A stretch of DNA of 37,707 bases, from contig JAQBYJ010000054.1 in the NCBI GenBank assembly GCA_027622555.1, forward strand, positions 1 to 37,707. The letters run 5' to 3'. Of this stretch, positions 25,718-34,232 are shown in pieces (the stretch's first letter is position 1; every line of letters starts with the position of its first letter). A program made the position numbers and the translations under genes. This DNA comes from Verrucomicrobiota bacterium (lineage in GTDB: Bacteria; Verrucomicrobiota; Verrucomicrobiia; Opitutales; UBA2995). The notes below the pieces were generated by a model. That model was not told where the DNA came from and did not search any database. It worked only from the letters and a program-made list of their open reading frames with translations.

Positions 25718-26464
25718 ATGAGTTCTGATTGGAGTAATCAAGTTGCCGTCATAACCGGTGGTGCATCCGGAATTGGATTCGCCCTGGCAGAGAAACTACA
25801 AACCGAAGGCGTTCATCTCGCTCTTTTGGACATGAATCCCAAAGGACTCGAGAACGCCAAAGCAAAGCTCGATGGCAAACCGCTGGTTGTTCAAATGGAT
25901 GTGAGCGATGAGGCATCGGTCACAAAGGCAATTGATACGGTTGTAGAACAATTGGGACGAATCGACATTCTAATGAACAGTGCCGGCATAACGGGCAAAA
26001 CGAATATCAAAGCGCACGAAGTTACGTCGGAAGACTTTGACCTGGTCTACGGTGTGAATTTGCGAGGCTCATTTCTTATCTGCAAGGCAGTCATTCCTCA
26101 CATGCTCAAAACCGGATACGGTCGCGTTTGTTTGATGGCCTCCATTTCCGGGAAAGAAGGCAACGCTGGAATGACCGCCTACTCGACCACCAAAGCCGGA
26201 GTCATCGGACTTACCAAAGTTTTAGGAAAAGATTACGCGGAAACGGGCGTAACCGTGAACGCATTGGCACCCGCGGTTATTTACACCCCCATCCACGACA
26301 CTATTCCACAGGAACAGATCGATTACATGACCTCCAAGATTCCCATGGGGCGATGCGGAACCCTGGAAGAAGTCGCCAACATGGCAAAATTTATCGTTTC
26401 ACCTGAAAACAGTTTCACAACCGGCTTCACCTACGACTTATCTGGCGGCCGAGCTACCTACTAA
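25718..26464 (+). CDS. SDR-family dehydrogenase, probably acting on a 2-keto-3-deoxy sugar acid
   Basis: This 248-residue classical short-chain dehydrogenase has the cofactor motif TGGASGIG (13-20), an aspartate at the end of the second strand (LLDMN, D38) that favours NAD, NSAG (87-90), and the triad S142, Y155, K159. The YTPIHDTIPQEQIDYMTSKI region and the GFTYDLSGGRATY end are typical. It is followed after 20 bp by an FAH-family hydrolase. That pair matches the 2-keto-3-deoxy-L-rhamnonate (or fuconate) 4-dehydrogenase plus diketo-acid hydrolase of the non-phosphorylative pathway. rhaM next door supports a deoxy sugar. The exact substrate is inferred from context, since the SDR family is very broad. 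Confidence 0.85.
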   Translation: MSSDWSNQVAVITGGASGIGFALAEKLQTEGVHLALLDMNPKGLENAKAKLDGKPLVVQMDVSDEASVTKAIDTVVEQLGRIDILMNSAGITGKTNIKAHEVTSEDFDLVYGVNLRGSFLICKAVIPHMLKTGYGRVCLMASISGKEGNAGMTAYSTTKAGVIGLTKVLGKDYAETGVTVNALAPAVIYTPIHDTIPQEQIDYMTSKIPMGRCGTLEEVANMAKFIVSPENSFTTGFTYDLSGGRATY

Positions 26465-26484
26465 TTTTATCCACAACATCATTC

Positions 26485-27285
26485 ATGAAAATTATTCGAT
26501 ACCTAGATTCACAGGGCGTAGAGCATTACGCAGCCGACCAGAACGGACAAAACAAACGCATTGAAGGCGACATATTTGGTTCGCATTCAGTAACCAACGA
26601 AGTGGCCGATGTCGCCAAGCTCCTGGCACCCATCGCTCCCGAGGTCATCTTATGCATTGGGTTGAACTACAAACACCATGCCGAAGAAAGCGGAATGCCG
26701 ATTCCAGAACGTCCTGTCCTGTTTGTAAAGAGCGCCAGTGCTACACAAAACCCGGGGGACCCGATTGAAATCCCAACCCAGCTCGCGAGCCACAAGGTGG
26801 ACTACGAATGCGAACTGGCCGTCGTTATCGGCAAGACTTGCAAAAACGCTACGGAAGAAAACGCGTTGGATTATGTGTTGGGCTATACCTGCTGTAACGA
26901 TGTAAGCGCCCGCGACTGGCAGATCGAATGGGGAGGCAGCCAATGGTGCCGAGGAAAAACATTTGATACCTTCGCTCCGCTAGGACCTTGTTTGGTGACA
27001 GGTGACGAGATCGGAGATCCGAATGAATTGAGCATTAAAACCACACTCAATGGTGAAGTCGTGCAGGATTGGAATACCAATGATATGATTTTCTCTATTC
27101 CTCAGATTATAAAATTCCTAAGCGGTAGCACCACACTGCTCCCGGGAACTGTCATCATCACTGGAACCCCCCATGGTGTGGGTATGGCTAGAAAGCCACC
27201 TCTCTGGCTAAAAGCCGGCGATGAAGTTACCATCGAGATTGAAAAGATCGGAGCGTTAACGAACCCGGTTGTGGACGAAGGTTGA
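26485..27285 (+). CDS. Fumarylacetoacetate hydrolase family protein (probable 2,4-diketo-3-deoxy acid hydrolase)
   Basis: This 266-residue cytoplasmic metal-dependent C-C hydrolase has the FAH fold. Metal ligands are visible in VDYECELAVVIG (E108, E110) and in GYTCCNDVSARD (D139). GLNYKHHAEESG and the end TGTPHGVGMARKPPLWLKAG complete the family signature. Members cleave beta-diketo acids; L-2,4-diketo-3-deoxyrhamnonate hydrolase, giving pyruvate and L-lactate, is the closest fit given the SDR dehydrogenase 20 bp upstream and rhaM beside it. Alternative roles in this family include oxaloacetate decarboxylation and aromatic meta-cleavage products. It converges with the first RND gene; an imperfect GCAGG/CCTGC hairpin at about 27294-27330 may end its transcript. 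Confidence 0.88.
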   Translation: MKIIRYLDSQGVEHYAADQNGQNKRIEGDIFGSHSVTNEVADVAKLLAPIAPEVILCIGLNYKHHAEESGMPIPERPVLFVKSASATQNPGDPIEIPTQLASHKVDYECELAVVIGKTCKNATEENALDYVLGYTCCNDVSARDWQIEWGGSQWCRGKTFDTFAPLGPCLVTGDEIGDPNELSIKTTLNGEVVQDWNTNDMIFSIPQIIKFLSGSTTLLPGTVIITGTPHGVGMARKPPLWLKAGDEVTIEIEKIGALTNPVVDEG

Positions 27286-27370
27286 GGAGTGGTTGCAGGA
27301 CGAATTTATTCGCAAATCAGAACCTGCTTTATTGCGGATCACTTTCAGTTCTCAGGAAAGGAATTCTTAG

Positions 27371-30300
27371 CTAAGCTTGGGTCAGTGGCCCAGCTTCCTC
27401 TTCCACATGTTCATTTAGATCGATGTTATACAATTTACAGAAAGCCAGTTTAATATCGTCGTAAATCAGAACCAAAACCGGTATCAAAAACAGCGTGATG
27501 GCTGTAGCGAACGCAATACCCCAACCCAAGGAAATTGCCATTGGTACCAGAAAGGCTGCTTGAGGACTTGTTTCAAACATAAGCGGACATAAACCAAAAA
27601 ATGTGGTCGCAGAAGTAAGCAAAATCGGCCGAAAGCGTCTAACACCTGATAAACGAACAGCTTCACCAAGTGGCATACCCTCTTTCGTTTTCGCATTCAT
27701 AAAATGAACCATCACAAGGCTATCATTCACAACCACGCCCGACAAGGCCATCATGCCGAATATCGATTGCATAGTCATGATTGGATCACCGCCGTTCCAA
27801 CCAAAAACCTTGGCCATTATCCAGTGTCCCAACAAGGCTCCTACGACACCAAATGGAATCGCTGACATAACTATCAAAGGCTGCACGTAACTTCGAAATG
27901 GGATGGCTAACAGAGCATATACGGCCCCGAGAATTACAAAGATGCCGACAACAATTTCCATCATATTGTCACGATTATCTGCCGCATACCCTTGCAGACC
28001 AAATTCCATTCCAGGATATTTCGTTGCCACTAACTCTGGTAAATATACGTCCAATAAATCGAACTGAATTGATTCAGTATCGGTTACCAAGGTGTCGGCA
28101 TCAGCTCTTACCTCAATAATCCGTTTTCTATCAATACGCCGGATGGAGGGTAGACTTTTTCCTGGGACAATTTCAGCAACCGTATCAAACGGAACTTCAG
28201 AACCATTCGCCGTTCGAATCATCATCGTTTGAAGTGAACCGAGGGATCGACGTTCGCTTTCAGGATAACGAACCATAACCTTCACTTCATCACGCCCCCG
28301 TTGAATGCGTTGTACTTCCGATCCAAAAAATGCGGTTCTAACTTGCTGTGCCAAGTTAACAGCCGTAATCCCCAGATACTCGGCCTCAGGTTTAAGGTCC
28401 AGCTGGTACTCTTCGCTGGCGCGCTCATAGGAGTCTTCGATGTCGTAAAATCCATCATAAGAAGCCAGTTTTCTCTGCAACTCTGCCGAAGCAGTTTTGA
28501 GCATATCAATATTGGGATGAATGAGTTCAATGCCAACGGCTGCGCCGGAATCAAATCGGGAAAAGGAAAAATTTAATTGTTCAGCTTCCGGAATGGGAGG
28601 AACCAGCTGACGCAAATCAGCTACCAGCTCTCTACCACTGTAAGCTGAATCCCGAGTTTCAGAAGGTGTTAATTCTATGAGGAGCTCCCCCATTTCCGCA
28701 ATGCCAGCAACGGGACCACCAGATCCTCCGCGCCCACGGCCGAACGGTTGGCCTCCGGCGGTAGCAAATACATTTAGAACTACCGTCTCTCCGAATCTTT
28801 CGTTCACCTCATCTTTTAACTTTAGAGCCACATCTTCAATCATCCCAACTTTTTCCAATGTCTTTTCAAACGAGGTACCTGCCGGCATTTGAAGCGTGAT
28901 GGTTGTAGTGTCTGAAGGAATGTTAGGAAAGGTCCGAAAACCGATTCGCTCACCTAAAACCAAAGCCACGAATATCAGGAGAAAGCCTACAAATAGAGAT
29001 ACAGAAACATAACGATTTTTGAGAGCCCAGTTGAGCATCGGTTTATAAGACTTTAGGATAAACCTTTCTAAACCATTGGAAAAGAATCGTTGAAAACGGC
29101 TAAAGATATTTAGTTTCTGCTCCCGGTCTGCAAGATGCGTGCAGTGCTTCAGGTGTGCTGGTAGAATAAGCTTCGATTCGATTAACGAGAAAAATAAAAC
29201 CGGAATTACAACCATGGGAATGTTGCTGAAAAAACTCCCCATAAATCCAGACATCATCATCAGGGGATAAAATGATACCATCGTGGTTATAACACCAAAG
29301 ATTACAGGAACGGCCACTTCCTGCGTTCCTTTGATCGATGCGGTCAGGGGGTTTTCCCCGCGCTGCATTCTCTGAAACACATTTTCCCCAGTGACTATGG
29401 CGTCGTCTACGACTATCCCCAAAGTTGTAATAAAGGCCATCAAGGTAACAATGTTTATACTTAATCCCAAAAACGGCATCACCAGGAATGCTCCTCCAAA
29501 TGCGATGGGAATACCCATTGCTACCCAGAATGCTAACGACGGCCTGAGAAACATAGAAAGAATAATCAGCACCAACACATATCCCATTATAGCACTATTC
29601 CTTAAGGTGCTTAGACGAACTTTGATTCTCTCAGTATCGTCATCCCAGTAGGATAAATGAATTCCCTCGGGCAATTGTACCTGTTTTGTAACTATCCACT
29701 CTTTTACGTTTTCTCCAATCTCGATAATATTTTGTGACCCCGTTCTAAATACATCTATTGCAATGGCACGCCCACCATTGAAATGCGCAACAATAGGAGT
29801 CTCATCAAAATCGTCACGGACCTCAGCGATGTCTCCTAACTTGAGCCTGGTTCCATCTTCACGTGTCAGAAGCGTAATAGATGCAAAATCCTCGCGGTTG
29901 TATGCTTGTTCGTTGGTACGCAGAAGAATACGACCTGTCTCAGTCTTTACACTACCTGCGGATAAATCGACAGAGGACGTTCGAATTGCCCGAATGATCT
30001 GATCAAATGTCAATCCGTATTGGAGCAGTGTCGCCTCGGATACTTCAATCGCAATTTCGTAGGGGCGGACCGCTTTTAATGAAGTCAAAGAAATACCAGG
30101 AATGTTGGACACTTCGTCCCGGAGCTGCTCTCCCAGGGTCTTTACTTCCTTCTCACTTAAATCTCCCGCAAGAACGATGGTGATGACACGTTCAGAACGA
30201 GAAGCCAAACTGATCTGAGGCCGCTCGGCCTCGGGGGGGAAAGTCCTAATCGTAGATACGCGATTCGTGACCTCATCCAGCTTTTCACTGAGATTATAGC

Positions 30301-30598
30301 CGTCTTCAATTTCCAACATCACAGTTCCCACACTGGAGTTAGCAGTTGCCTGCATTTCCTTGATGCCTTCTATATCGTACAAATTTTCTTCAAGCCGCGT
30401 AAGAATACTCTGCTCAATTTCTCCCGGCGTGGACCCAGGATACAGCACTGTCACCGTAATAAAACGCATAGGAAACTCAGGATATTGCTGCAGAATGATC
30501 TTGTTCGTCCCAGACCAAATGCCACCAGCAACGATCGCCACCATTAACAAATTGGCGGCTACTCCGTTTCGTGCAAACCAGGCTATTATTCCATGCAT
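27371..30598 (-). CDS. RND efflux permease, copy 1
   Basis: This 1075-residue inner-membrane proton-driven exporter has AcrB/MexB architecture: TM1 at about 11-30, a large periplasmic domain, TM2-6 (about 335-500), a second periplasmic domain and TM8-12 (about 870-1045). The proton-relay aspartates of TM4 are present in GIVVDDAIV near residue 398. In TM10 the motif is GVVVNDSLV near 956, so the AcrB relay lysine is replaced by asparagine, while RFRPILLTS keeps the arginine and threonine. The second periplasmic half has a Gly-rich loop (FGRGRGGSGGPVAG) that differs between copies. It is the most distal gene of the array, separated from copy 2 by a 352-bp gap with palindromic repeats. Substrate unknown; no adaptor gene is seen. 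Confidence 0.93.
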   Translation of the reverse strand: MHGIIAWFARNGVAANLLMVAIVAGGIWSGTNKIILQQYPEFPMRFITVTVLYPGSTPGEIEQSILTRLEENLYDIEGIKEMQATANSSVGTVMLEIEDGYNLSEKLDEVTNRVSTIRTFPPEAERPQISLASRSERVITIVLAGDLSEKEVKTLGEQLRDEVSNIPGISLTSLKAVRPYEIAIEVSEATLLQYGLTFDQIIRAIRTSSVDLSAGSVKTETGRILLRTNEQAYNREDFASITLLTREDGTRLKLGDIAEVRDDFDETPIVAHFNGGRAIAIDVFRTGSQNIIEIGENVKEWIVTKQVQLPEGIHLSYWDDDTERIKVRLSTLRNSAIMGYVLVLIILSMFLRPSLAFWVAMGIPIAFGGAFLVMPFLGLSINIVTLMAFITTLGIVVDDAIVTGENVFQRMQRGENPLTASIKGTQEVAVPVIFGVITTMVSFYPLMMMSGFMGSFFSNIPMVVIPVLFFSLIESKLILPAHLKHCTHLADREQKLNIFSRFQRFFSNGLERFILKSYKPMLNWALKNRYVSVSLFVGFLLIFVALVLGERIGFRTFPNIPSDTTTITLQMPAGTSFEKTLEKVGMIEDVALKLKDEVNERFGETVVLNVFATAGGQPFGRGRGGSGGPVAGIAEMGELLIELTPSETRDSAYSGRELVADLRQLVPPIPEAEQLNFSFSRFDSGAAVGIELIHPNIDMLKTASAELQRKLASYDGFYDIEDSYERASEEYQLDLKPEAEYLGITAVNLAQQVRTAFFGSEVQRIQRGRDEVKVMVRYPESERRSLGSLQTMMIRTANGSEVPFDTVAEIVPGKSLPSIRRIDRKRIIEVRADADTLVTDTESIQFDLLDVYLPELVATKYPGMEFGLQGYAADNRDNMMEIVVGIFVILGAVYALLAIPFRSYVQPLIVMSAIPFGVVGALLGHWIMAKVFGWNGGDPIMTMQSIFGMMALSGVVVNDSLVMVHFMNAKTKEGMPLGEAVRLSGVRRFRPILLTSATTFFGLCPLMFETSPQAAFLVPMAISLGWGIAFATAITLFLIPVLVLIYDDIKLAFCKLYNIDLNEHVEEEAGPLTQA

Positions 30599-30815
30599 AT
30601 TTTCTGGAAAGTTGGATTCAAGGGATCTCAGATATTGTAAATCTCAACAAATGAATCACTCTGACTTTTAATGCGAGTTTAAGAACGGAGATGAAAGCAT
30701 TTTAATCTTCCCGAAATGTGGTGCCTGAAACCAGCTCAATACTAAACCCTTTTACAGAGCTCAAATGAAGTTACCAAAACCTAGAACATGTTAACCTTAT
30801 TCTTTCGCTGAAAAT

Positions 30816-30911
30816 GGTAGGGCGGTTGTTGTTCGCTTCGCTGTCGACTTCGTCTTCGGTAGGCCCAAACCGCCGATTCCACGACGGCTCGCTCGGCGAT
30901 CGAGCCCTACC
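30816..30911. repeat. Composite palindromic repeat, including dispersed copy C
   Basis: The outer arms GGTAGGGC (30816-30823) and GCCCTACC (30904-30911) and inner arms GGCGGTT (30821-30827) and AACCGCC (30868-30874) are nested inverted repeats. Positions 30882-30911 carry the dispersed unit GGCTCGCTCGGCGATCGAGC, itself a GGCTCG/CGAGCC hairpin. It fills part of the 352-bp gap between RND copies 1 and 2 and may reduce or end transcription between them. No gene is seen in the rest of the gap. Confidence 0.65.
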
Positions 30912-30950
30912 TAAAATAAAATAGTTGTGACCATTTACAGTTAAACAGCT

Positions 30951-33900
30951 CTAGCTTTTAACCAGTATCTCATCTCCCTCATCGCCACGATCAATGGGAT
31001 CGATGTTGTAGAGTTTATAAAATACCTTTTGAATATCGTTATAGACCAATACGAGCACGGGTATGAGAATAAGTGTGATCGCAGTGGCAAACACAATACC
31101 CCAGGCCAGGGAAATGACCATGGGAACCAGATCAACAGCTTGAGGACTGGTTTCAAACATCAAGGGTGCCAATCCAAAGAAGGTGGTCAATGAGGTGAGT
31201 AGAATGGGACGAAAGCGTTTAACTCCGGCAAGACGAACCGCTTCATTGAGAGGCATACCTTCCTTCAGGCGAGCGTTCATGAAGTGAACCATGACCAGAC
31301 TGTCGTTCACCACTACTCCGGAAAGAGCCATCATGCCAAAGATAGACCGTTGGGTAATAATGGGATCCCCGCCGTTGAAGCCGAAGACCTTAGCCATAAT
31401 GTAATGGCCCATTATCGCTCCTACCACCCCGAACGGAATGGCTGACATCACTATAATCGGCTGAAAGTAGCTTCTAAAGGGAATAGCCAGCAGCGCATAG
31501 ATGACCGCCAAAATGAAATAAATTCCTACGATCATTTCCCGTTGATTGTCACGGGCAACCGCAGAAAAACCCCGTACACCGAAATGCAGACCCGGATACT
31601 TGGTGGCAACCAGCTCAGGTAAATATTCTTCGAGGATTTCCGTTTCCATCGATTCGATGTCCAGCTCCGTCGTATCACCATCAGCACTTACCTGGATCAC
31701 GCGCTTGCGGTCGACCCGTTGAATAGATGGCAGGCTCTTGCCCGGAACGATGGTAGCTACTGTTTCAAATGGCACTTCAGTTCCATTGGCCGTTCGAATC
31801 ATCATGGCCTGAAGCGACCCTAAGGAACGTCGTTCCGATTCCGGGTAGCGGACCATCACCCGAATTTCATCGCGTCCACGCTGGATACGTTGAGCCTCCG
31901 ATCCAAAAAATGCCGTCCGCACCTGTTGGGCCAGATTGGTGGCTGTTACCCCAAGATACTCAGCCTCGGGTTTCAGGTCCAATTCATACTCCTCATTGGC
32001 CTTTTCATAGGAATCCGTTATGTCAAATAAACCTTCAAAAGAAGCCAGTTTTCGTTGGAGGTCCGCGGAGGCTTCCTTGAGCATTTCGACATTAGGGTGA
32101 CTCAGCTCTATGGTAATAGCCGAACCTGAATTCCAACGTTCAAACGAAAAACTCAACTGCTCAGCCTCCGGTATGGGCGGAACCAGTTGGCGCATTTCGG
32201 ATACCAAATCCCGACTACCGTAATTCGCATCCCGTGTTTCCGAAGGAGTCAGTTCAATTATAACCTCTCCCGACTCTGCCTGCCCTACTGTGAGCTCTCC
32301 AGCCCGACTATACGAATTCCCAAATGGATGACCTCCCGATGTAGCGAAGACGTTTTGAATAACCGTAGTTCCAAAGCGTTCATTCACATCCTTTTTCAAT
32401 TTGAGAGCCACCGATTCAATCAAATCCACCTTTTTCTGAGTTACCTCAAAAGTGGTACCCGCGGGCATTTTCAAGGTGATATTGGTTGTATCCTGCGCGG
32501 TAGTGGCATACCGGCGATATCCAATTCTCTCGCCTAAAACGAGTGCCACAAAGATCAATAGAAACCCTATAAATACAGAGGTGGATATATACCGATTAAT
32601 CAGTGCCCAATTTAACACAGGTCGGTAATATTTTAGAATAAATCGTTCCAGACCATCCGCGAAAAACCGTTGTAATCTGGAAAAAAAATTCTGTTTCGAC
32701 GTTTTATCGGCCAAATGAGTGCAATGCTTCAAATGGGCTGGAAGAATCAACTTGGATTCAATTAAAGAAAAAAACAAAACCGGGATGACAACTTTGGGGA
32801 TGTTCGAATAGATAGTCCCTAATACACCTGATTGCATCATGATCGGGAAGAACGCCACCATGGTTGTAATCACACCAAATATAACCGGAACGGCCACTTC
32901 CTGTGTTCCTTTTATCGAAGCAGTAAGAGGCTTTTCGCCACGTTGCATGCGTTGAAACACATTTTCACCTGTGACAATGGCGTCATCCACCACAATACCC
33001 AAGGTCATGATAAAGGCCATGAGGGTAATGACGTTGAGAGACATTCCCAAAAACGGAAGTACTAAAAACGTACCAGCAAATGCGATGGGAATTCCCCACG
33101 CCACCCAGAACGCAAGCGTAGGACGGAGAAAAAGGGAAAGGATAATAACCACCAGAATGAAACCCATAATGGCACTATCCATGAGAGTGTTTAGCCGTAC
33201 TTTGATTTTCTCAGAATCATCGCCCCAATAGCTCAATTTAATGCCTTCCGGAAGCTGTTGCTGTTTTATGGCGAGGAACTCCTTCACGTCGTCACCTATT
33301 TTGATGATGTTTTGCAGACCTGACCGGAAGACATCGATCGCAATGGCACGCTCCCCATTGTATTTCGACACAATGGGTGTTTCATCAAAGCCATCGATAA
33401 CCGTGGCTAAATCGCCCAGTTGTAATTTTGTTCCGTCGGACCGGGTCAGCAGAGTGATAGAGGAGAAATCCTCACGGTTGTAGGCCTGTTGATTGGTCCG
33501 AAGCAATATGCGACCCGTATCCGTTTTAACGCTTCCGGCTGACAGATCAACGGAAGAGGAGCGAATGGCCCGGGTGACCTGATCGAAGGTAAGACCATAC
33601 TGTTGCAAAGTGGATTCTGAAATTTCTATAGCAATCTCATAGGGACGGACGGCCTTCAGCCCAGCCAGAGTAATTCCGGGGATATTGGAAACTTCATCCC
33701 GTATCTGCTCACCCAGCTTCGTTAGTTCTTTCTCACTTAATTCACCGGAAAGAACCATCGTGATAACGCGTTCACTTCGACTAAAGAGACTGATTTGCGG
33801 ACGTTCGGCTTCGGGCGGAAAGGTTCGGATAGTGGAAACACGATTGGTCACCTCATCCAGTTTCTCACTCAGACTGTAACCTTCTGAGATTTCCAGCATC

Positions 33901-34178
33901 ACCGATCCGGCACTCGCACTCGCTCTGCCGGTCATTTCCTTAATGCCTTCGATATCGTAGAGAGCTTCCTCAAGTCGAGTGACGATAGCCTGCTCAATTT
34001 CTCCAGGCGTAGAGCCGCGGTAAGTAACGGAAACAGTGATGTAGGGGTAGGTTCTATCCGGGTACTCCTGAAGAATGATTTTGTTGGATGTCGCCCAGAT
34101 TCCACCGGCAAGAATCGCAAACATAAGCAAATTTGCAGCGACACCGTTTCGGGCAAACCAAGCGATTATTCCATTCAT
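30951..34178 (-). CDS. RND efflux permease, copy 2
   Basis: This is a 1075-residue paralog of copy 1, the same length and colinear along its whole length, from MNGIIAWFARNGVAANLLM to the YNIDPIDRGDEGDE tail. GIVVDDAIV in TM4 and GVVVNDSLVMVHF in TM10 are kept. The variable loop of the second periplasmic domain here reads FGNSYSRAGELTVG instead of the Gly/Arg-rich form. It starts 54 bp after the stop of copy 3, so they are probably co-transcribed. Positions 31099-31166 are identical to 37640-37707 in copy 4. The membrane-facing halves are the most alike and the periplasmic halves the least, as expected if the copies export different compounds or pair with different partners. Confidence 0.93.
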   Translation of the reverse strand: MNGIIAWFARNGVAANLLMFAILAGGIWATSNKIILQEYPDRTYPYITVSVTYRGSTPGEIEQAIVTRLEEALYDIEGIKEMTGRASASAGSVMLEISEGYSLSEKLDEVTNRVSTIRTFPPEAERPQISLFSRSERVITMVLSGELSEKELTKLGEQIRDEVSNIPGITLAGLKAVRPYEIAIEISESTLQQYGLTFDQVTRAIRSSSVDLSAGSVKTDTGRILLRTNQQAYNREDFSSITLLTRSDGTKLQLGDLATVIDGFDETPIVSKYNGERAIAIDVFRSGLQNIIKIGDDVKEFLAIKQQQLPEGIKLSYWGDDSEKIKVRLNTLMDSAIMGFILVVIILSLFLRPTLAFWVAWGIPIAFAGTFLVLPFLGMSLNVITLMAFIMTLGIVVDDAIVTGENVFQRMQRGEKPLTASIKGTQEVAVPVIFGVITTMVAFFPIMMQSGVLGTIYSNIPKVVIPVLFFSLIESKLILPAHLKHCTHLADKTSKQNFFSRLQRFFADGLERFILKYYRPVLNWALINRYISTSVFIGFLLIFVALVLGERIGYRRYATTAQDTTNITLKMPAGTTFEVTQKKVDLIESVALKLKKDVNERFGTTVIQNVFATSGGHPFGNSYSRAGELTVGQAESGEVIIELTPSETRDANYGSRDLVSEMRQLVPPIPEAEQLSFSFERWNSGSAITIELSHPNVEMLKEASADLQRKLASFEGLFDITDSYEKANEEYELDLKPEAEYLGVTATNLAQQVRTAFFGSEAQRIQRGRDEIRVMVRYPESERRSLGSLQAMMIRTANGTEVPFETVATIVPGKSLPSIQRVDRKRVIQVSADGDTTELDIESMETEILEEYLPELVATKYPGLHFGVRGFSAVARDNQREMIVGIYFILAVIYALLAIPFRSYFQPIIVMSAIPFGVVGAIMGHYIMAKVFGFNGGDPIITQRSIFGMMALSGVVVNDSLVMVHFMNARLKEGMPLNEAVRLAGVKRFRPILLTSLTTFFGLAPLMFETSPQAVDLVPMVISLAWGIVFATAITLILIPVLVLVYNDIQKVFYKLYNIDPIDRGDEGDEILVKS

Positions 34179-34232
34179 ACGTTTAGGGGAAACTGGGCAG
34201 ATACCAAACTTAGACCAAACGCTAAATTGGAT

